A DNA stretch of 64,000 nt from Rhizobiaceae bacterium (GCA_025698895.1 JAILWO010000002.1:744001-808000); one strand, 5' to 3'; shown: positions 27,502 through 37,071, counted from the stretch's first letter. A program made the numbers and translations. The notes: generated by a model from the letters alone, not told the origin.

Positions 27502-28017
27502 ATGATGACCACCCGCACGGCCGCGAACGCGGCGCCGGCGGGCGAAGAGCGCAAGGACGCGCTCCGCTCGCTTTACCTGGAATCAGTCCATCTGGTCGAG
27601 CGGCTGCACCGCCGTCTGCTCGACGTGATCAAGGACGAATTCGACCGCAACGGCCGCAGCGACATCAACGCGGTCCAGGCGCTGCTGCTGTTCAATATCG
27701 GCAATGCCGAACTGACCGCCGGCGAGCTGCGTTCGCGTGGCTACTATCTCGGCTCGAACGTGTCCTACAACCTCAAGAAGCTGGTCGATCTCGGCTTCAT
27801 CAATCACCAGCGTTCCCGCGTCGACCGCCGCTCGGTCCGCGTCAGCCTGACGCCGAAGGGCCAGCAGGTGGCCGAGGTGGTCAACGGGCTTTACGAACGC
27901 CATATCGGCTCGATCGAGCAGGTCGGCGGCATCAATGCCGACGAGTTCCACGCCATGAACAAGGCGCTGCAGCGGCTCGACCGCTTCTGGAACGACACCA
28001 TCGCCTACCGGATGTAG
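27502..28017 (+). CDS. ldtR: MarR-family regulator LdtR
   Basis: A 171-residue winged-helix regulator closely like LdtR, known from Candidatus Liberibacter asiaticus and Sinorhizobium meliloti, where it controls an L,D-transpeptidase gene and osmotic tolerance. The family core is visible: INAVQALLLFNIGNAELTAGEL, then the recognition helix YYLGSNVSYNLKKLVDLGFI and the wing NHQRSRVDRRSVRVSLT. The C-terminal helix NKALQRLDRFWNDTIAYRM supports dimer formation. The L,D-transpeptidase lies 284 bases downstream on the same strand, which supports the name. Confidence 0.88.
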   Translation: MMTTRTAANAAPAGEERKDALRSLYLESVHLVERLHRRLLDVIKDEFDRNGRSDINAVQALLLFNIGNAELTAGELRSRGYYLGSNVSYNLKKLVDLGFINHQRSRVDRRSVRVSLTPKGQQVAEVVNGLYERHIGSIEQVGGINADEFHAMNKALQRLDRFWNDTIAYRM

Positions 28018-28301
28018 CCGGCGGGCCATCCGCCACGGACGGAAGTGAGGCGGCGCGGCAACGCGCCGCCCCTTGCCGTTTCCCATTCACGCCGAGTTGC
28101 GCGCCCGGGCCGCAATGACGCCATATTCCCATGGGGTAAGCGGTCCCAGCGGTCGAGAGCCTGGCGTCGGCCGCCCGCGGACAAGGGGCCGGACTTTCTC
28201 CCTCCGGATTGCCGTGATGCGATCGTGGTTGGCGGTTCGTTAACGCTGGCCGGATATTTCTGACGCCCGAGGGTGTCGATCAAGTGCAGGGGATCTGCGA
28301 C

Positions 28302-29555
28302 GTGAACACGAAAACCAGCCGACGTGTCTTTCTTTCGGGCGCCGGTGCATTGGCCGCGAGCGCGCTTTCGGGCACTGCGCTCGCGCAGAGCATCGACGAC
28401 ATCATCAACGCGCCGCGTCGCGGCAACTGGAACAATGCCTTCGACGCGCGCGCCAGCGACGGCGGCAAGGTGCAGTCCAACCTGCCAATCTTTTCGCCCG
28501 AAACCGCGAGCTATGTCGAGCAGGCCGTCGGCCAGTACCAGAACATCGTCTCCCGGGGCGGCTGGCCGGTCGTGCCGGCGACCAAGAAGCTCAAGATCGG
28601 CGTCGTGGACCCCGATGTGGAGACGCTGCGCCGCCGGCTGATGATCTCGGGCGACCTGTCGACCAGCGCCGGCATGAGCCAGGCCTTCGACAGCTATGTC
28701 GACGCCGCCGTCAAGCGCTTCCAGACCCGTCACGGCCTGCCGGCCGATGGCGTGACCGGACAGTACACCTTCGCCGCCATGAACGTTTCCGCGCCGGTTC
28801 GTCTGGGCCAGCTCGAGACCAACCTGGTCCGGCTTCGTTCGATGTCGGGCTTCCTCGGAGACCGCTACGTCATGGTCAACATTCCGGCCGCCCAGATCGA
28901 GGCGGTCGAGAACGGCCGTGTGGTGCTGCGGCATGCCGCGGTCGTCGGCAAGATCGATCGCCAGACCCCGATCCTCAACTCCAAGATTCACGAGATCATC
29001 GTCAATCCGTACTGGAACGCGCCCGAGTCGATCGTCCGCAAGGACATCATTCCGCTCATGCGCAAGGATCCGAACTATCTTCGCGACAACAATATCCGCA
29101 TCCTCGGCCCGGAAGGCGAGATCGACCCGATGTCGATCGACTGGTCGACGGAGGAGGCCGCCAAGCTGCGCTTCCGCCAGGATCCGGGCAAGATCAACGC
29201 GATGGCGTCGGTGAAGATCAACTTCCCCAATCCCCACGCGGTCTACATGCACGACACACCGCAGCAGAGCCTGTTTAACCAGATCGAACGGTTCCACTCG
29301 TCCGGCTGCGTGCGCGTCCAGAATGTGCGCGATCTGGTCACCTGGCTGCTTCGCGGCACGCCGGAATGGGATCGCCGCCGTTTCGAGCAGACGATCGCCA
29401 ATGGCGAGAACGTGCCGGTGAACCTGGCCGACCCGGTTCCCGTCTACTTCACCTACATCTCCGCCTGGTCAACCGGTGACGGCGTGGTCCAGTTCCGCGA
29501 CGATATCTACGGCCGCGACGGCGTCGACGAACTGCGTATGTCGAGCACGCTCTGA
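28302..29555 (+). CDS. ldtP: L,D-transpeptidase with Tat signal and peptidoglycan-binding domain
   Basis: A YkuD-fold enzyme that makes 3-3 peptidoglycan cross-links or anchors proteins to peptidoglycan in the periplasm. I choose GTG 28302, because AGGGGA lies eight bases upstream. This gives a 417-residue precursor starting with a twin-arginine signal (TSRRVFLSGAGALAASAL, ending TALAQ). A peptidoglycan-binding repeat follows (VKRFQTRHGLPADGVTGQYT), and then the catalytic domain with MHDTP and HSSGCVRVQN, placing the nucleophile at about Cys336. Overall it is like the large LdtD/YcbB group. The LdtR regulator is adjacent upstream. A strong terminator follows 27 bases after the stop. Confidence 0.92.
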   Translation: MNTKTSRRVFLSGAGALAASALSGTALAQSIDDIINAPRRGNWNNAFDARASDGGKVQSNLPIFSPETASYVEQAVGQYQNIVSRGGWPVVPATKKLKIGVVDPDVETLRRRLMISGDLSTSAGMSQAFDSYVDAAVKRFQTRHGLPADGVTGQYTFAAMNVSAPVRLGQLETNLVRLRSMSGFLGDRYVMVNIPAAQIEAVENGRVVLRHAAVVGKIDRQTPILNSKIHEIIVNPYWNAPESIVRKDIIPLMRKDPNYLRDNNIRILGPEGEIDPMSIDWSTEEAAKLRFRQDPGKINAMASVKINFPNPHAVYMHDTPQQSLFNQIERFHSSGCVRVQNVRDLVTWLLRGTPEWDRRRFEQTIANGENVPVNLADPVPVYFTYISAWSTGDGVVQFRDDIYGRDGVDELRMSSTL

Positions 29556-29582
29556 CCGCGCCGACGACAGTCACGAACTTCT

Positions 29583-29610
29583 GAAAGACCGCCTTCGGGC
29601 GGTCTTTCTG
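29583..29610 (+). terminator. Intrinsic terminator after the L,D-transpeptidase gene
   Basis: GAAAGACCGCC (29583-29593) and GGCGGTCTTTC (29598-29608) form a perfect 11-bp stem with a TTCG tetraloop, followed by TGTTT. It ends the ldtR-ldtP region and lies just before the inverted-repeat element. Confidence 0.9.
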
Positions 29611-29613
29611 TTT

Positions 29614-29918
29614 CCTAGACCCTTTCACGGCCAGGTGGAATCGTTCTGCCGGAGGACATTTGGCCGAAGGTCGAGGGTTTCGTCGATGGTCGTGGTGGAC
29701 CACTTCCGAGACGAAACCCGAAGGATTTCGGCCAAATGCACCCGGCCCGAAGGGTTTCCCGCTGGCGGGCGCCCGGTTCGTCGAGCCGCTCGGCCGTGGC
29801 ACCACCACGACCGTCGCCCGGGGCGAGCCGCTTGTCTCGCCCGTCCTTCGGACCCTGCCGGATCGCCTCGCCATCGGGCAAACAGAACTGTTTCCATCTG
29901 ACCGTGAAAGGGTCTAGG
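29614..29918. repeat. 305-bp MITE-like element with long inverted ends
   Basis: The ends are a perfect 17-bp inverted repeat (CCTAGACCCTTTCACGG at 29614-29630 and its complement at 29902-29918). With mismatches the match extends about 20 bases further inward. The interior holds more paired arms: CATTTGGCCGAA with TTCGGCCAAATG, GGGTTTCGTC with GACGAAACCC, and GGTCGTGGTGG with CCACCACGACC. There is no transposase frame. The outer CTAG could be part of a target duplication. It lies in the convergent gap between ldtP and the siderophore permease and looks like a non-autonomous mobile or RIME-like repeat. Confidence 0.75.
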
Positions 29919-29942
29919 GCCGTCGGCGCTCGGACCGCGCCG

Positions 29943-31154
29943 TCAGTCGCGGTCGGCGATCGCGATGACCAGCGGCACGGCCGCCGTCGCCACCGCGGCC
30001 GCGCCGGCGAAGAACCAGCCATAGCCGAAGGCATTCGCCACGATCCCAGCGAGCGTTCCGCCGCCCATGCTGACCAGCGCGTCCATGCACTGGAACAGCG
30101 TGAAGTCCACGCCGGCCTGGCGCGGGTCGGACCAGCGCATGAACTGCGCATAGAGCGCCACGAAACCCAGCGCCATCACGCCCGATGAACTGGCGACGGC
30201 GACCGCCACCAGCAGCGGCCCCGGCAGCATCTGGGTGGCGGCGTGGGCGGCGAAGAGACCCAGGCACGCGGCCTGAAGGCAAAGGGCCAGGGCCAGCACG
30301 GCGCGGATGCCCAGCACGCGGACCAGGCCTCCGCCGGCGAGTGCGGCGCCGAGCCCTACCGTCATGCCGCCGATCCCGTTCAGCATGCCGAGTGTGGCGA
30401 GATCGAAGCCGGCGTCGACCATGAAAGGGCCGAGCATGACCAGACTGGCTTTCTGCGCGATGACATAAAGCGCCGCCGCGGCGAGCCCGCGCCGGATTTC
30501 GGACCGGGCGAGCGCCGCGAGCAGGGACGGCCGATGTCCGCCCGGATCATGCGGCTGGATGCGCGAGACCAGCAGCAGAAAGGGGATGCCGAGCAGGACG
30601 AGGATTCCCGCCATCGACCATATGGCCATCGTCCAGCCGGCCCGCTCGGCCAGGACGAGGAACAGGCCAGCGCCGATCGCCGATCCCAGATAGGCGCCAC
30701 CGACCTGGGCCGCGTTGCCCCAGCCATGGTGCTTTTTCGCCAGGGCCTGCACCGCGTAGCCGTCGCAGGCGATATCGACTGTCGCCGCGGCGAACGCGAC
30801 GATCGTCAGGCAGGCGAAGACCGGTATGAAGGCGGCCGGTCCGATCATGCCGATCGCGATCAGGCCGGCGATCGAAACGAGACCACCGGCCAGGACGATG
30901 TTGCCGGAGCGGTTCCCGCCGCCGGCCGGCAGACGATATCGCTCGACCGCCGGCGACCACAGGAACTTGATCGCCCAGGGCAGGGCAATCAGCGAGACGA
31001 GGCCGATGCGGTCGAGCGGCACGCCCTGGTCGCGCATGATCGCGGGCAGGGCCGTCCAGGTCAGCCCGCCTATGACGCTCTGCGCCACATAGAGACCGGC
31101 GATCCCGGCAAGGACCGCCGCGGCCGATCCCCCGGCCTCGCTGCGGGCGAGCAT
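29943..31154 (-). CDS. MFS permease, RhtX/FptX siderophore-uptake type
   Basis: A 403-residue inner-membrane permease with 12 predicted helices, resembling the RhtX/FptX single-protein siderophore importers (rhizobactin 1021, pyochelin) and the related AmpG group. Typical features are LPAIMRDQGVPLDRIGLVSLIALPWAIKFLWSP-like sequence at the N-terminus, and ATVDIACDGYAVQAL in TM4. The start codon shares one base with the stop of the TonB-dependent receptor upstream, so the pair forms one iron-uptake operon: the receptor crosses the outer membrane and this protein the inner one. The exact siderophore is not determined. Confidence 0.85.
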   Translation of the reverse strand: MLARSEAGGSAAAVLAGIAGLYVAQSVIGGLTWTALPAIMRDQGVPLDRIGLVSLIALPWAIKFLWSPAVERYRLPAGGGNRSGNIVLAGGLVSIAGLIAIGMIGPAAFIPVFACLTIVAFAAATVDIACDGYAVQALAKKHHGWGNAAQVGGAYLGSAIGAGLFLVLAERAGWTMAIWSMAGILVLLGIPFLLLVSRIQPHDPGGHRPSLLAALARSEIRRGLAAAALYVIAQKASLVMLGPFMVDAGFDLATLGMLNGIGGMTVGLGAALAGGGLVRVLGIRAVLALALCLQAACLGLFAAHAATQMLPGPLLVAVAVASSSGVMALGFVALYAQFMRWSDPRQAGVDFTLFQCMDALVSMGGGTLAGIVANAFGYGWFFAGAAAVATAAVPLVIAIADRD

Positions 31155-33283
31155 CAGAACCTGTAGCGCAGGCTGCCGAAGATCGACCGCCCTTCGTCAC
31201 GGTAGCAATAGCCGGCCGAGCAGGTCTGCTTGCGCTCGTCGAACAGGTTCTTCGCGTTCACCTGCAACATCAGCCCCTCCAGATCGGGATTTCGCTTGCC
31301 GAAATCGTAGGAGAGCGAGGCGTCGACGAAGAAGCGGTCGTCATTCTCGAACGTGTTCGCATCGTCGCCGAAACTGGTGCCGACATAGCGAACACCCGCA
31401 CCCAGGCCGAGGCCCGCCAGCCCGCCGCCCTGGAATTCGTATCGGCCCCAGAGCGAGGCGATGTCGTTGGGGGTGGCGGAAAGCTCGTTGCCTTCGGTTC
31501 CGGGAACGCCCTTTTCGATCTTGACCCGCAGATGGGTATAGGAGGCGATGAAGCTGAACCCGTTGTCGAACGATGCGCTGGCCTCCAGCTCAAATCCCCG
31601 CGAGTTGAGGTCGAGTTGGCGCTGGCGCTGGCGGCCCAGACCGTCGAACGTGCCATCGAAGACGACGCCGTCCTTCTGGTCGATGTCGAAGACGGCGGCG
31701 CTGATGACGGCATTCGTATCGGGGATCTCGTATTTGATGCCCGCTTCCATCTGCGTCGCGATTGTCGGTCGCGCGGCGCCAAGCGCGTTCGTTGCTGGGT
31801 CCGAGACGAAGCCTATGTTCGGCGAAAACGAGGTTGAATAGTTCGCGTAGGGAATGATGCCCCATTCGGTGCGGTAGGACGCGCCGAGCCGGTAGGAGAA
31901 GGCTTCGTCCTTCTGGTTGGTGGCCGAGAGTGCTCCGGTCGCCGGTATGACGTCCACCGAATCGGTGTCGACCCAGTCGTAGCGCCCGCTCGCGAAAACC
32001 GTGAGTTCGCCGATCTCGATTTGGTCATGCGCGTAGATGCCGATCTGCTCGCCTTTCTGGCTGCCGGCGAATGGCGGCGTCCCGAGCGCCGGATCGCCTG
32101 CCGAGACATAGGACAGGGCGCTTCCGGCTTCGTAGTCGGTGGTGGCGTAATCCAGGCCGATCACGGCCGTGTGGCGGGCGATGCCCGTCTCGAACTCGAA
32201 CTGCCCCATCGTGTCGACGACGAAGCTGTTCATGTCTTCGACATAGTGGCCCCAATAGCGAGCGAGCGTCGTCGGGTCCGCGGGATCCGGAGGATAGTGG
32301 CCGCTATATTCGAGATCGGCCTCCACCGTGCCGTAGCGCAGGTTCTGGCGCAGCGTGAAGAGGTCGTTGAAACGATGCTCGAACTCGTAGCCGATGCGTG
32401 CCTGGTTCGTCGCGAAGTCATTGTAAGCGGGATCGCCCTCGTAGAGGTCTGAAGCGACACCGTAGGCGGGATTGTAGAAGGCCGCGGTTCCGCCCGAGAG
32501 GATGTGCGAATACTCGCCGAGAATCGTGAAGCGGGTGTCCTCGTCCGGCTGGAAGGTCAGCGCCGGGGCCAGATAGAGCTTGTCGTCGGGATAGCCGGGC
32601 AGTTGCGTGTCCGCGATCCGCCCGAGACCGGTGAAGCGGTAGAGCAGCGTGCCATCGTCATTGATCGGACCCGAGAAGTCGACGCCCATCTGCGCGCGGT
32701 CGTGGCTGCCGCCGAGTATCTCGACTTCACGGAACCGGTAGTCCAGCGGGCGCTTGGTCACGAGATTGACGATACCGCCCGGGCCGCTGATGCCGTAGAG
32801 CGACGAGGCCGGCCCCTTGAGGATGGTGACGCCCTCCAGGCCGTAGGGTTCGGTCTTGAACCAGGCCGACGGCCCGTTGAACTGGCGAAGGCCGTCGCGG
32901 AACTGCCCATTGTAATGGGCCGGGAAGCCGCGCAGCGTGAAGGCGTCGTAGCGGCTGTCGAAACCGAAGACGTTGGGATTGGCGCTCGCGGTGTAGCCGA
33001 GCGATTCGTTCAGCGTGCGCGGCTTCTGGTCCTCGATCTGGTCCTGGGTCACCACCGAGATCGCCTGTGGAATGCGCGAGATCGGGGTGTCGACCTTCGT
33101 GCCGAGCCGGTCCTGCTTGGCGACATAGCCGTCCTGAACCAGTGTTATGTCGCTCTCGGCTTCGACCGAGATTTCGCCAAGCACGGTGACGTCGCCCGAT
33201 TCCTGCGCTGCCGCCTGTGCCGTCATCAAGGCCAGCAAGGCCGTTCCAAGCAGGGTCCGCGCCCCGGTCCGTTCATTCGTCAT
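31154..33283 (-). CDS. TonB-dependent siderophore receptor (FhuA/FoxA-like)
   Basis: A 709-residue outer-membrane receptor. It has a signal peptide (MTNERTGARTLLGTALLALM to about TAQAAAQE) and an N-terminal plug (IPQAISVVTQDQIEDQKPR, AFTLRGFPAHYNGQFRDGLR, then GPASSLYGISGPGGIVNLVTKRP). A 22-strand-type barrel ends in LRYRF, with the C-terminal aromatic used by the BAM complex. The late motif NLFDERKQTCSAGYCYRDEGR resembles hydroxamate siderophore receptors (ferrichrome, ferrioxamine), so a hydroxamate ligand is likely but unproved. An iron-response box overlaps its promoter region and the siderophore permease follows. Confidence 0.92.
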   Translation of the reverse strand: MTNERTGARTLLGTALLALMTAQAAAQESGDVTVLGEISVEAESDITLVQDGYVAKQDRLGTKVDTPISRIPQAISVVTQDQIEDQKPRTLNESLGYTASANPNVFGFDSRYDAFTLRGFPAHYNGQFRDGLRQFNGPSAWFKTEPYGLEGVTILKGPASSLYGISGPGGIVNLVTKRPLDYRFREVEILGGSHDRAQMGVDFSGPINDDGTLLYRFTGLGRIADTQLPGYPDDKLYLAPALTFQPDEDTRFTILGEYSHILSGGTAAFYNPAYGVASDLYEGDPAYNDFATNQARIGYEFEHRFNDLFTLRQNLRYGTVEADLEYSGHYPPDPADPTTLARYWGHYVEDMNSFVVDTMGQFEFETGIARHTAVIGLDYATTDYEAGSALSYVSAGDPALGTPPFAGSQKGEQIGIYAHDQIEIGELTVFASGRYDWVDTDSVDVIPATGALSATNQKDEAFSYRLGASYRTEWGIIPYANYSTSFSPNIGFVSDPATNALGAARPTIATQMEAGIKYEIPDTNAVISAAVFDIDQKDGVVFDGTFDGLGRQRQRQLDLNSRGFELEASASFDNGFSFIASYTHLRVKIEKGVPGTEGNELSATPNDIASLWGRYEFQGGGLAGLGLGAGVRYVGTSFGDDANTFENDDRFFVDASLSYDFGKRNPDLEGLMLQVNAKNLFDERKQTCSAGYCYRDEGRSIFGSLRYRF

Positions 33284-33338
33284 GATATCAATGCCCTCTC
33301 CATCGGCAGGACCGCCGATCGGGCTGCGATCACAAATA

Positions 33339-33353
33339 TGAGAATGTGAGTCA
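33339..33353 (-). promoter_or_regulatory. Iron-responsive (RirA-type IRO) box
   Basis: The sequence TGAGAATGTGAGTCA fits the rhizobial IRO consensus TGA-N9-TCA used by the iron regulator RirA. It lies 56 bases upstream of the receptor start codon and overlaps a TTGACT hexamer on the minus strand (33350-33355), where a bound repressor would block transcription. It predicts derepression of the uptake operon under iron limitation. Confidence 0.6.
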
Positions 33354-33493
33354 AGTTTGAAGTCGCGTCGCCGTTCCGGCTTTCGGCATGTCGCGAAGCG
33401 GACGGTTCATTTCGTCGCGGGAGCGTGGCAACACCGCAACGCCTGTGCTAGATGCGCGCCGACATTCCAAACGCCAGCCGAGGACAGTTTGCC

Positions 33494-34807
33494 ATGGCCA
33501 TCGCCGCCCAGACCGCCGCTCCGCAGGACGCGTTCTTCAATGAACCGCTCGAAAGCGTCGATCCCGACATCTTCGGCGCGATCCGCAACGAGCTCGGTCG
33601 GCAGCGTCACGAGATCGAGCTGATCGCGTCCGAAAACATCGTCAGCAGGGCCGTGCTCGAAGCGCAGGGCTCCATCATGACGAACAAATATGCCGAGGGT
33701 TATCCGGGCAAGCGCTACTATGGCGGCTGTCAGTTCGTGGACGTGGCCGAGGAACTGGCGATCGAAAGGGCGAAGAAGCTGTTCGGCGCGAACTTCGCCA
33801 ACGTCCAGCCCAATTCCGGCAGCCAGATGAACCAGGCCGTGTTCCTGGCGCTGCTCAAGCCCGGCGACACCTTCATGGGTCTCGACCTCAATTCGGGCGG
33901 CCACCTGACTCACGGCTCGCCGGTCAATATGAGCGGCAAGTGGTTCAACGTCGTTTCCTACGGGGTGCGCGAGGACGACCATCTGCTCGACATGGACGCG
34001 ATCGAGAAGAAGGCGCATGAAGCGAAGCCGAAACTGATCCTGGCCGGCGGCACGGCCTATTCGCGGGTGTGGGACTGGCAGCGCTTCCGCGAGATCGCCG
34101 ACGCGGTTGGCGCGTATCTTATGGTCGACATGGCACATATTGCCGGCCTCGTGGCGGGTGGTGTCCATCCCTCGCCGATCCCGCATGCCCATGTCGTCAC
34201 CACGACCACCCATAAGTCTCTGCGCGGCCCGCGCGGCGGTATGATCCTGTCCAATGACGAGGATATCGCAAAGAAGCTGAATTCAGCGGTCTTCCCCGGC
34301 CTGCAGGGCGGCCCGCTGATGCACGTCATCGCCGCCAAGGCCGTTGCCTTCGGCGAGGCGCTGAGACCCGAATTCAAGGCTTACGCGCGCGACGTCGTGG
34401 CGAACGCCAAGGCGCTTGCCGCCAATCTGAAGGAGAACGGTCTCGACATCGTGTCGGGCGGCACCGACAACCATCTCATGCTGGTGGATCTCAGGCCCAA
34501 GAACGCCACCGGCAAGCGGGCCGAAGCGGCACTCGGCCGCGCCAACATCACCTGCAACAAGAACGGCATTCCCTTCGATCCCGAAAAGCCCTTCGTCACC
34601 TCGGGCGTGCGCCTCGGCACGCCGGCGGGCACGACGCGCGGCTTCGGCCAGTCCGAGTTCCGCGAGATCGGCAATCTGATTACGGAAGTGCTGGACGGGC
34701 TGAACACCGCGAATTCCGACGAAGGCAATGCGGCCGTCGAGGCACGGGTGAAGGAGAAGGTCGTCGCTTTGACCGATCGCTTCCCGCTCTATCCCTATCA
34801 AGGCTAA
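33494..34807 (+). CDS. glyA: Serine hydroxymethyltransferase
   Basis: A PLP enzyme that interconverts serine and glycine while loading one-carbon units onto tetrahydrofolate. The 437-residue product from ATG 33494 fits the family; a start at 33452 would add a non-conserved leader. The PLP lysine is Lys241 in [14 protein letters not shown]. Other signatures are [35 protein letters not shown] and the C-terminal [16 protein letters not shown]. It is the first gene of the conserved block glyA-nrdR-ribD-ribE-ribH-nusB, with nrdR starting 11 bases after the stop. Confidence 0.97.
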   Translation: MAIAAQTAAPQDAFFNEPLESVDPDIFGAIRNELGRQRHEIELIASENIVSRAVLEAQGSIMTNKYAEGYPGKRYYGGCQFVDVAEELAIERAKKLFGANFANVQPNSGSQMNQAVFLALLKPGDTFMGLDLNSGGHLTHGSPVNMSGKWFNVVSYGVREDDHLLDMDAIEKKAHEAKPKLILAGGTAYSRVWDWQRFREIADAVGAYLMVDMAHIAGLVAGGVHPSPIPHAHVVTTTTHKSLRGPRGGMILSNDEDIAKKLNSAVFPGLQGGPLMHVIAAKAVAFGEALRPEFKAYARDVVANAKALAANLKENGLDIVSGGTDNHLMLVDLRPKNATGKRAEAALGRANITCNKNGIPFDPEKPFVTSGVRLGTPAGTTRGFGQSEFREIGNLITEVLDGLNTANSDEGNAAVEARVKEKVVALTDRFPLYPYQG

Positions 34808-34818
34808 GGCGAACGCCC

Positions 34819-35298
34819 GTGCGCTGCCCGTACTGCCAGTCAGAAGACACCCAGGTTAAGGATTCCCGTCCCGCCGAGGACGGGGTCGCCATCCGGCGCC
34901 GGCGTGTCTGCCCGGATTGCGGCGGCCGCTTCACCACCTTCGAGCGCGTACAGCTCCGCGATCTCGTCGTCGTGAAGAAGAACGGGCGCCGTACGCCCTT
35001 CGACCGCGACAAGCTCATGCGCTCCTTCGACATCGCGCTGCGCAAGCGCAATGTCGATCCGGGCAGGGTGGAGCGGGCCGTGTCGGGCATCGTGCGGCAG
35101 CTCGAGAGTTCAGGCGAGACCGAGATCCCGTCCGGCGATATCGGCGGACTGGTCATGGAGGCCCTGAAATCGCTCGACGACGTGGCCTATGTCCGCTTCG
35201 CGTCGGTCTATCGCGATTTCCGCGAGCCCAAGGACTTCCACGAATTGCTTGGCGAACTCGGCGGCGAGGAGCAGAAGCCGGCCGCGGACGGATCCTGA
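34819..35298 (+). CDS. nrdR: Transcriptional repressor NrdR
   Basis: A 159-residue zinc-finger/ATP-cone repressor of ribonucleotide reductase genes that senses the (d)ATP level. Zinc ligands are Cys3, Cys6, Cys31 and Cys34 ([21 protein letters not shown]). The ATP-cone follows from [20 protein letters not shown]. Translation starts at GTG 34819. The position between glyA and ribD is typical of alphaproteobacteria. No nrd genes are in the window, so its targets lie elsewhere. Confidence 0.96.
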   Translation: MRCPYCQSEDTQVKDSRPAEDGVAIRRRRVCPDCGGRFTTFERVQLRDLVVVKKNGRRTPFDRDKLMRSFDIALRKRNVDPGRVERAVSGIVRQLESSGETEIPSGDIGGLVMEALKSLDDVAYVRFASVYRDFREPKDFHELLGELGGEEQKPAADGS

Positions 35299-35301
35299 CC
35301 G

Positions 35302-36393
35302 GTGGCGACCGCCGCCGATCGCCGCTTCATGGCGGCAGCCATCCGGCTTTCGCGCAAGCATCTCGGCCTGACCGGCACCAATCCCTCGGTCGCAACGCTG
35401 ATCGTGAAGGACGGCGTCATCGTCGGTCGCGGCGTGACGGCCATCGGCGGCCGTCCCCATGCCGAGACCGAGGCGCTGGCCGAGGCTGGAGACCGTGCCC
35501 ATCGTGCCACCGCCTATGTGACCCTTGAGCCCTGCGCGCATCACGGTCGCACGCCACCTTGCGCGGAAGCACTGGCGACGGCCGGCGTGAGCCGGGTCGT
35601 GGGGGCGGCTGCCGACCCCGATTCAAGGGTCTCGGGCAGGGGCTACGCGATACTGCGCGCCGCCGGCATCGAGGTCGAGGAGGGTGTGCTGGCCGACGAG
35701 GCGGCCGACTTGATGGCGGGTTACCTGACTCGGTCCGTCAGCAAGCGGCCGGAAGTGATTCTGAAGATGGCCGCTTCCGCCGACCGGATGATCGGCCGCC
35801 CGGGCGAGGGCCAGGTCGCCATCACTGGCCCTCAGGCGCGCGCGCAGGTCCATCTGATGCGGGCCGAGGCCGACGCGATCCTCGTGGGGATCGGCACTGC
35901 GCTGGCCGACGATCCCGAACTCACATGCCGATTGCCCGGCCTGGAATCCCGCTCGCCAGCACGCATCGTGCTTGATCCGCAATTGCGGCTTTCGCCTGGT
36001 TCGCGTCTCGTCGCGACGATCCCGGTCGCGCCGCTATATCTGGCGGCGGGCATCGACGCCGACCAGAGTCGGCGCGAGGCGCTGGAAAGTCGAGGCGTGC
36101 GTTTTCTCGCAACCGAGATCGACGGCGGACGAGTTGCCCTGCCGGAACTTCTGGACGATCTCGGCGCACTCGGCTTTGGCAGCCTGATCGTAGAGGGCGG
36201 AGCGGCTGTGGCGGAGGCTTTTCTGAAGGAAGACCTCGTCGACCGTCTTTGCCTGTTCGAGGGGCCTGGCGAAGTTGGTTCGGGAGGCATCGCCGCGCCC
36301 GTCACGCCGGCCTCGGTGCCTGCCAGGTTCGGGCTGAGGTTTGAGACCCGCTACGGCGTCGACATATTCCGCGAATGGACGAGGATGCGCTGA
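35302..36393 (+). CDS. ribD: Bifunctional riboflavin deaminase/reductase
   Basis: It catalyses two successive steps of riboflavin synthesis: deamination of the diaminopyrimidine ribosylamine intermediate, then reduction of the ribose side chain by NADPH. The 363-residue protein has an N-terminal cytidine-deaminase-type zinc site (His53-Ala-Glu55, Cys78 and Cys87 in PHAETEAL and EPCAHHGRTPPC). The C-terminal reductase domain starts about residue 148 (PEVILKMAASADRMIG). It starts with GTG 35302, three bases after nrdR, and its TGA shares one base with the ribE ATG. No FMN riboswitch is seen in the block. Confidence 0.95.
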   Translation: MATAADRRFMAAAIRLSRKHLGLTGTNPSVATLIVKDGVIVGRGVTAIGGRPHAETEALAEAGDRAHRATAYVTLEPCAHHGRTPPCAEALATAGVSRVVGAAADPDSRVSGRGYAILRAAGIEVEEGVLADEAADLMAGYLTRSVSKRPEVILKMAASADRMIGRPGEGQVAITGPQARAQVHLMRAEADAILVGIGTALADDPELTCRLPGLESRSPARIVLDPQLRLSPGSRLVATIPVAPLYLAAGIDADQSRREALESRGVRFLATEIDGGRVALPELLDDLGALGFGSLIVEGGAAVAEAFLKEDLVDRLCLFEGPGEVGSGGIAAPVTPASVPARFGLRFETRYGVDIFREWTRMR

Positions 36394-37010
36394 TGTTCAC
36401 GGGGATCGTGACGGATGTCGGTACGGTCGCGGCGGTCTCGCCGCTCGCTCAGGGCGTCCGAATCAGGATGGACACGGCCTATGATCCGGCAACGATCGAC
36501 ATCGGTGCGTCGATTTCGTGCGCGGGCGTGTGCCTGACGGTCGTTGCGCTCCCTGAAGAGAACGCCGACGATCGCTGGTTCGAGGTGGAAGCCTGGGACG
36601 AAGCTTTGGCCCTGACGACGGCGCGCGGCTGGCGAGCGGGAAGCCGCGTCAATCTCGAACGCGCCCTCAAGATCGGAGATGAACTGGGCGGACACATCGT
36701 GTCGGGCCATGTCGACGGAATGGCGACGATCACGGACCGTAAGGACGAAGGGGATGCCGTCCGCTTCACGCTCGAGGCCCCGTCGCATCTCGCGAAGTTT
36801 ATCGCACCGAAGGGGTCGGTGGCGCTCGACGGAACCTCGCTGACCGTCAACGCGGTCGCCGCCACGCGTTTCGACGTTCTACTGATCCGTCATTCCCTCG
36901 AGGTCACGACCTGGGGCGATCGGCAGCCCGGTGACGCGGTCAATCTCGAAGTCGACACGATGGCGCGATACGCGGCCCGACTGGCCGAGGCGGCCTCCCA
37001 AGGACTTTGA
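36393..37010 (+). CDS. ribE: Riboflavin synthase
   Basis: A dismutase that converts two 6,7-dimethyl-8-ribityllumazine molecules into riboflavin and a recyclable pyrimidine. The 205-residue protein begins with the family start MFTGIVTDVGTV and has two lumazine-binding repeats. Repeat 1 carries GASISCAGVCLTV and GGHIVSGHVDG; repeat 2 carries KGSVALDGTSLTVN. The start ATG 36393 overlaps the ribD stop by one base; a start at 36375 would add only a few residues. Some naming schemes call the gene ribC. Confidence 0.95.
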   Translation: MFTGIVTDVGTVAAVSPLAQGVRIRMDTAYDPATIDIGASISCAGVCLTVVALPEENADDRWFEVEAWDEALALTTARGWRAGSRVNLERALKIGDELGGHIVSGHVDGMATITDRKDEGDAVRFTLEAPSHLAKFIAPKGSVALDGTSLTVNAVAATRFDVLLIRHSLEVTTWGDRQPGDAVNLEVDTMARYAARLAEAASQGL

Positions 37011-37071
37011 GGAACCGCTTGCACAACCGGTTGCTTCGGCCTAATTCACCGGCTCATTCCGGAGACACTTC

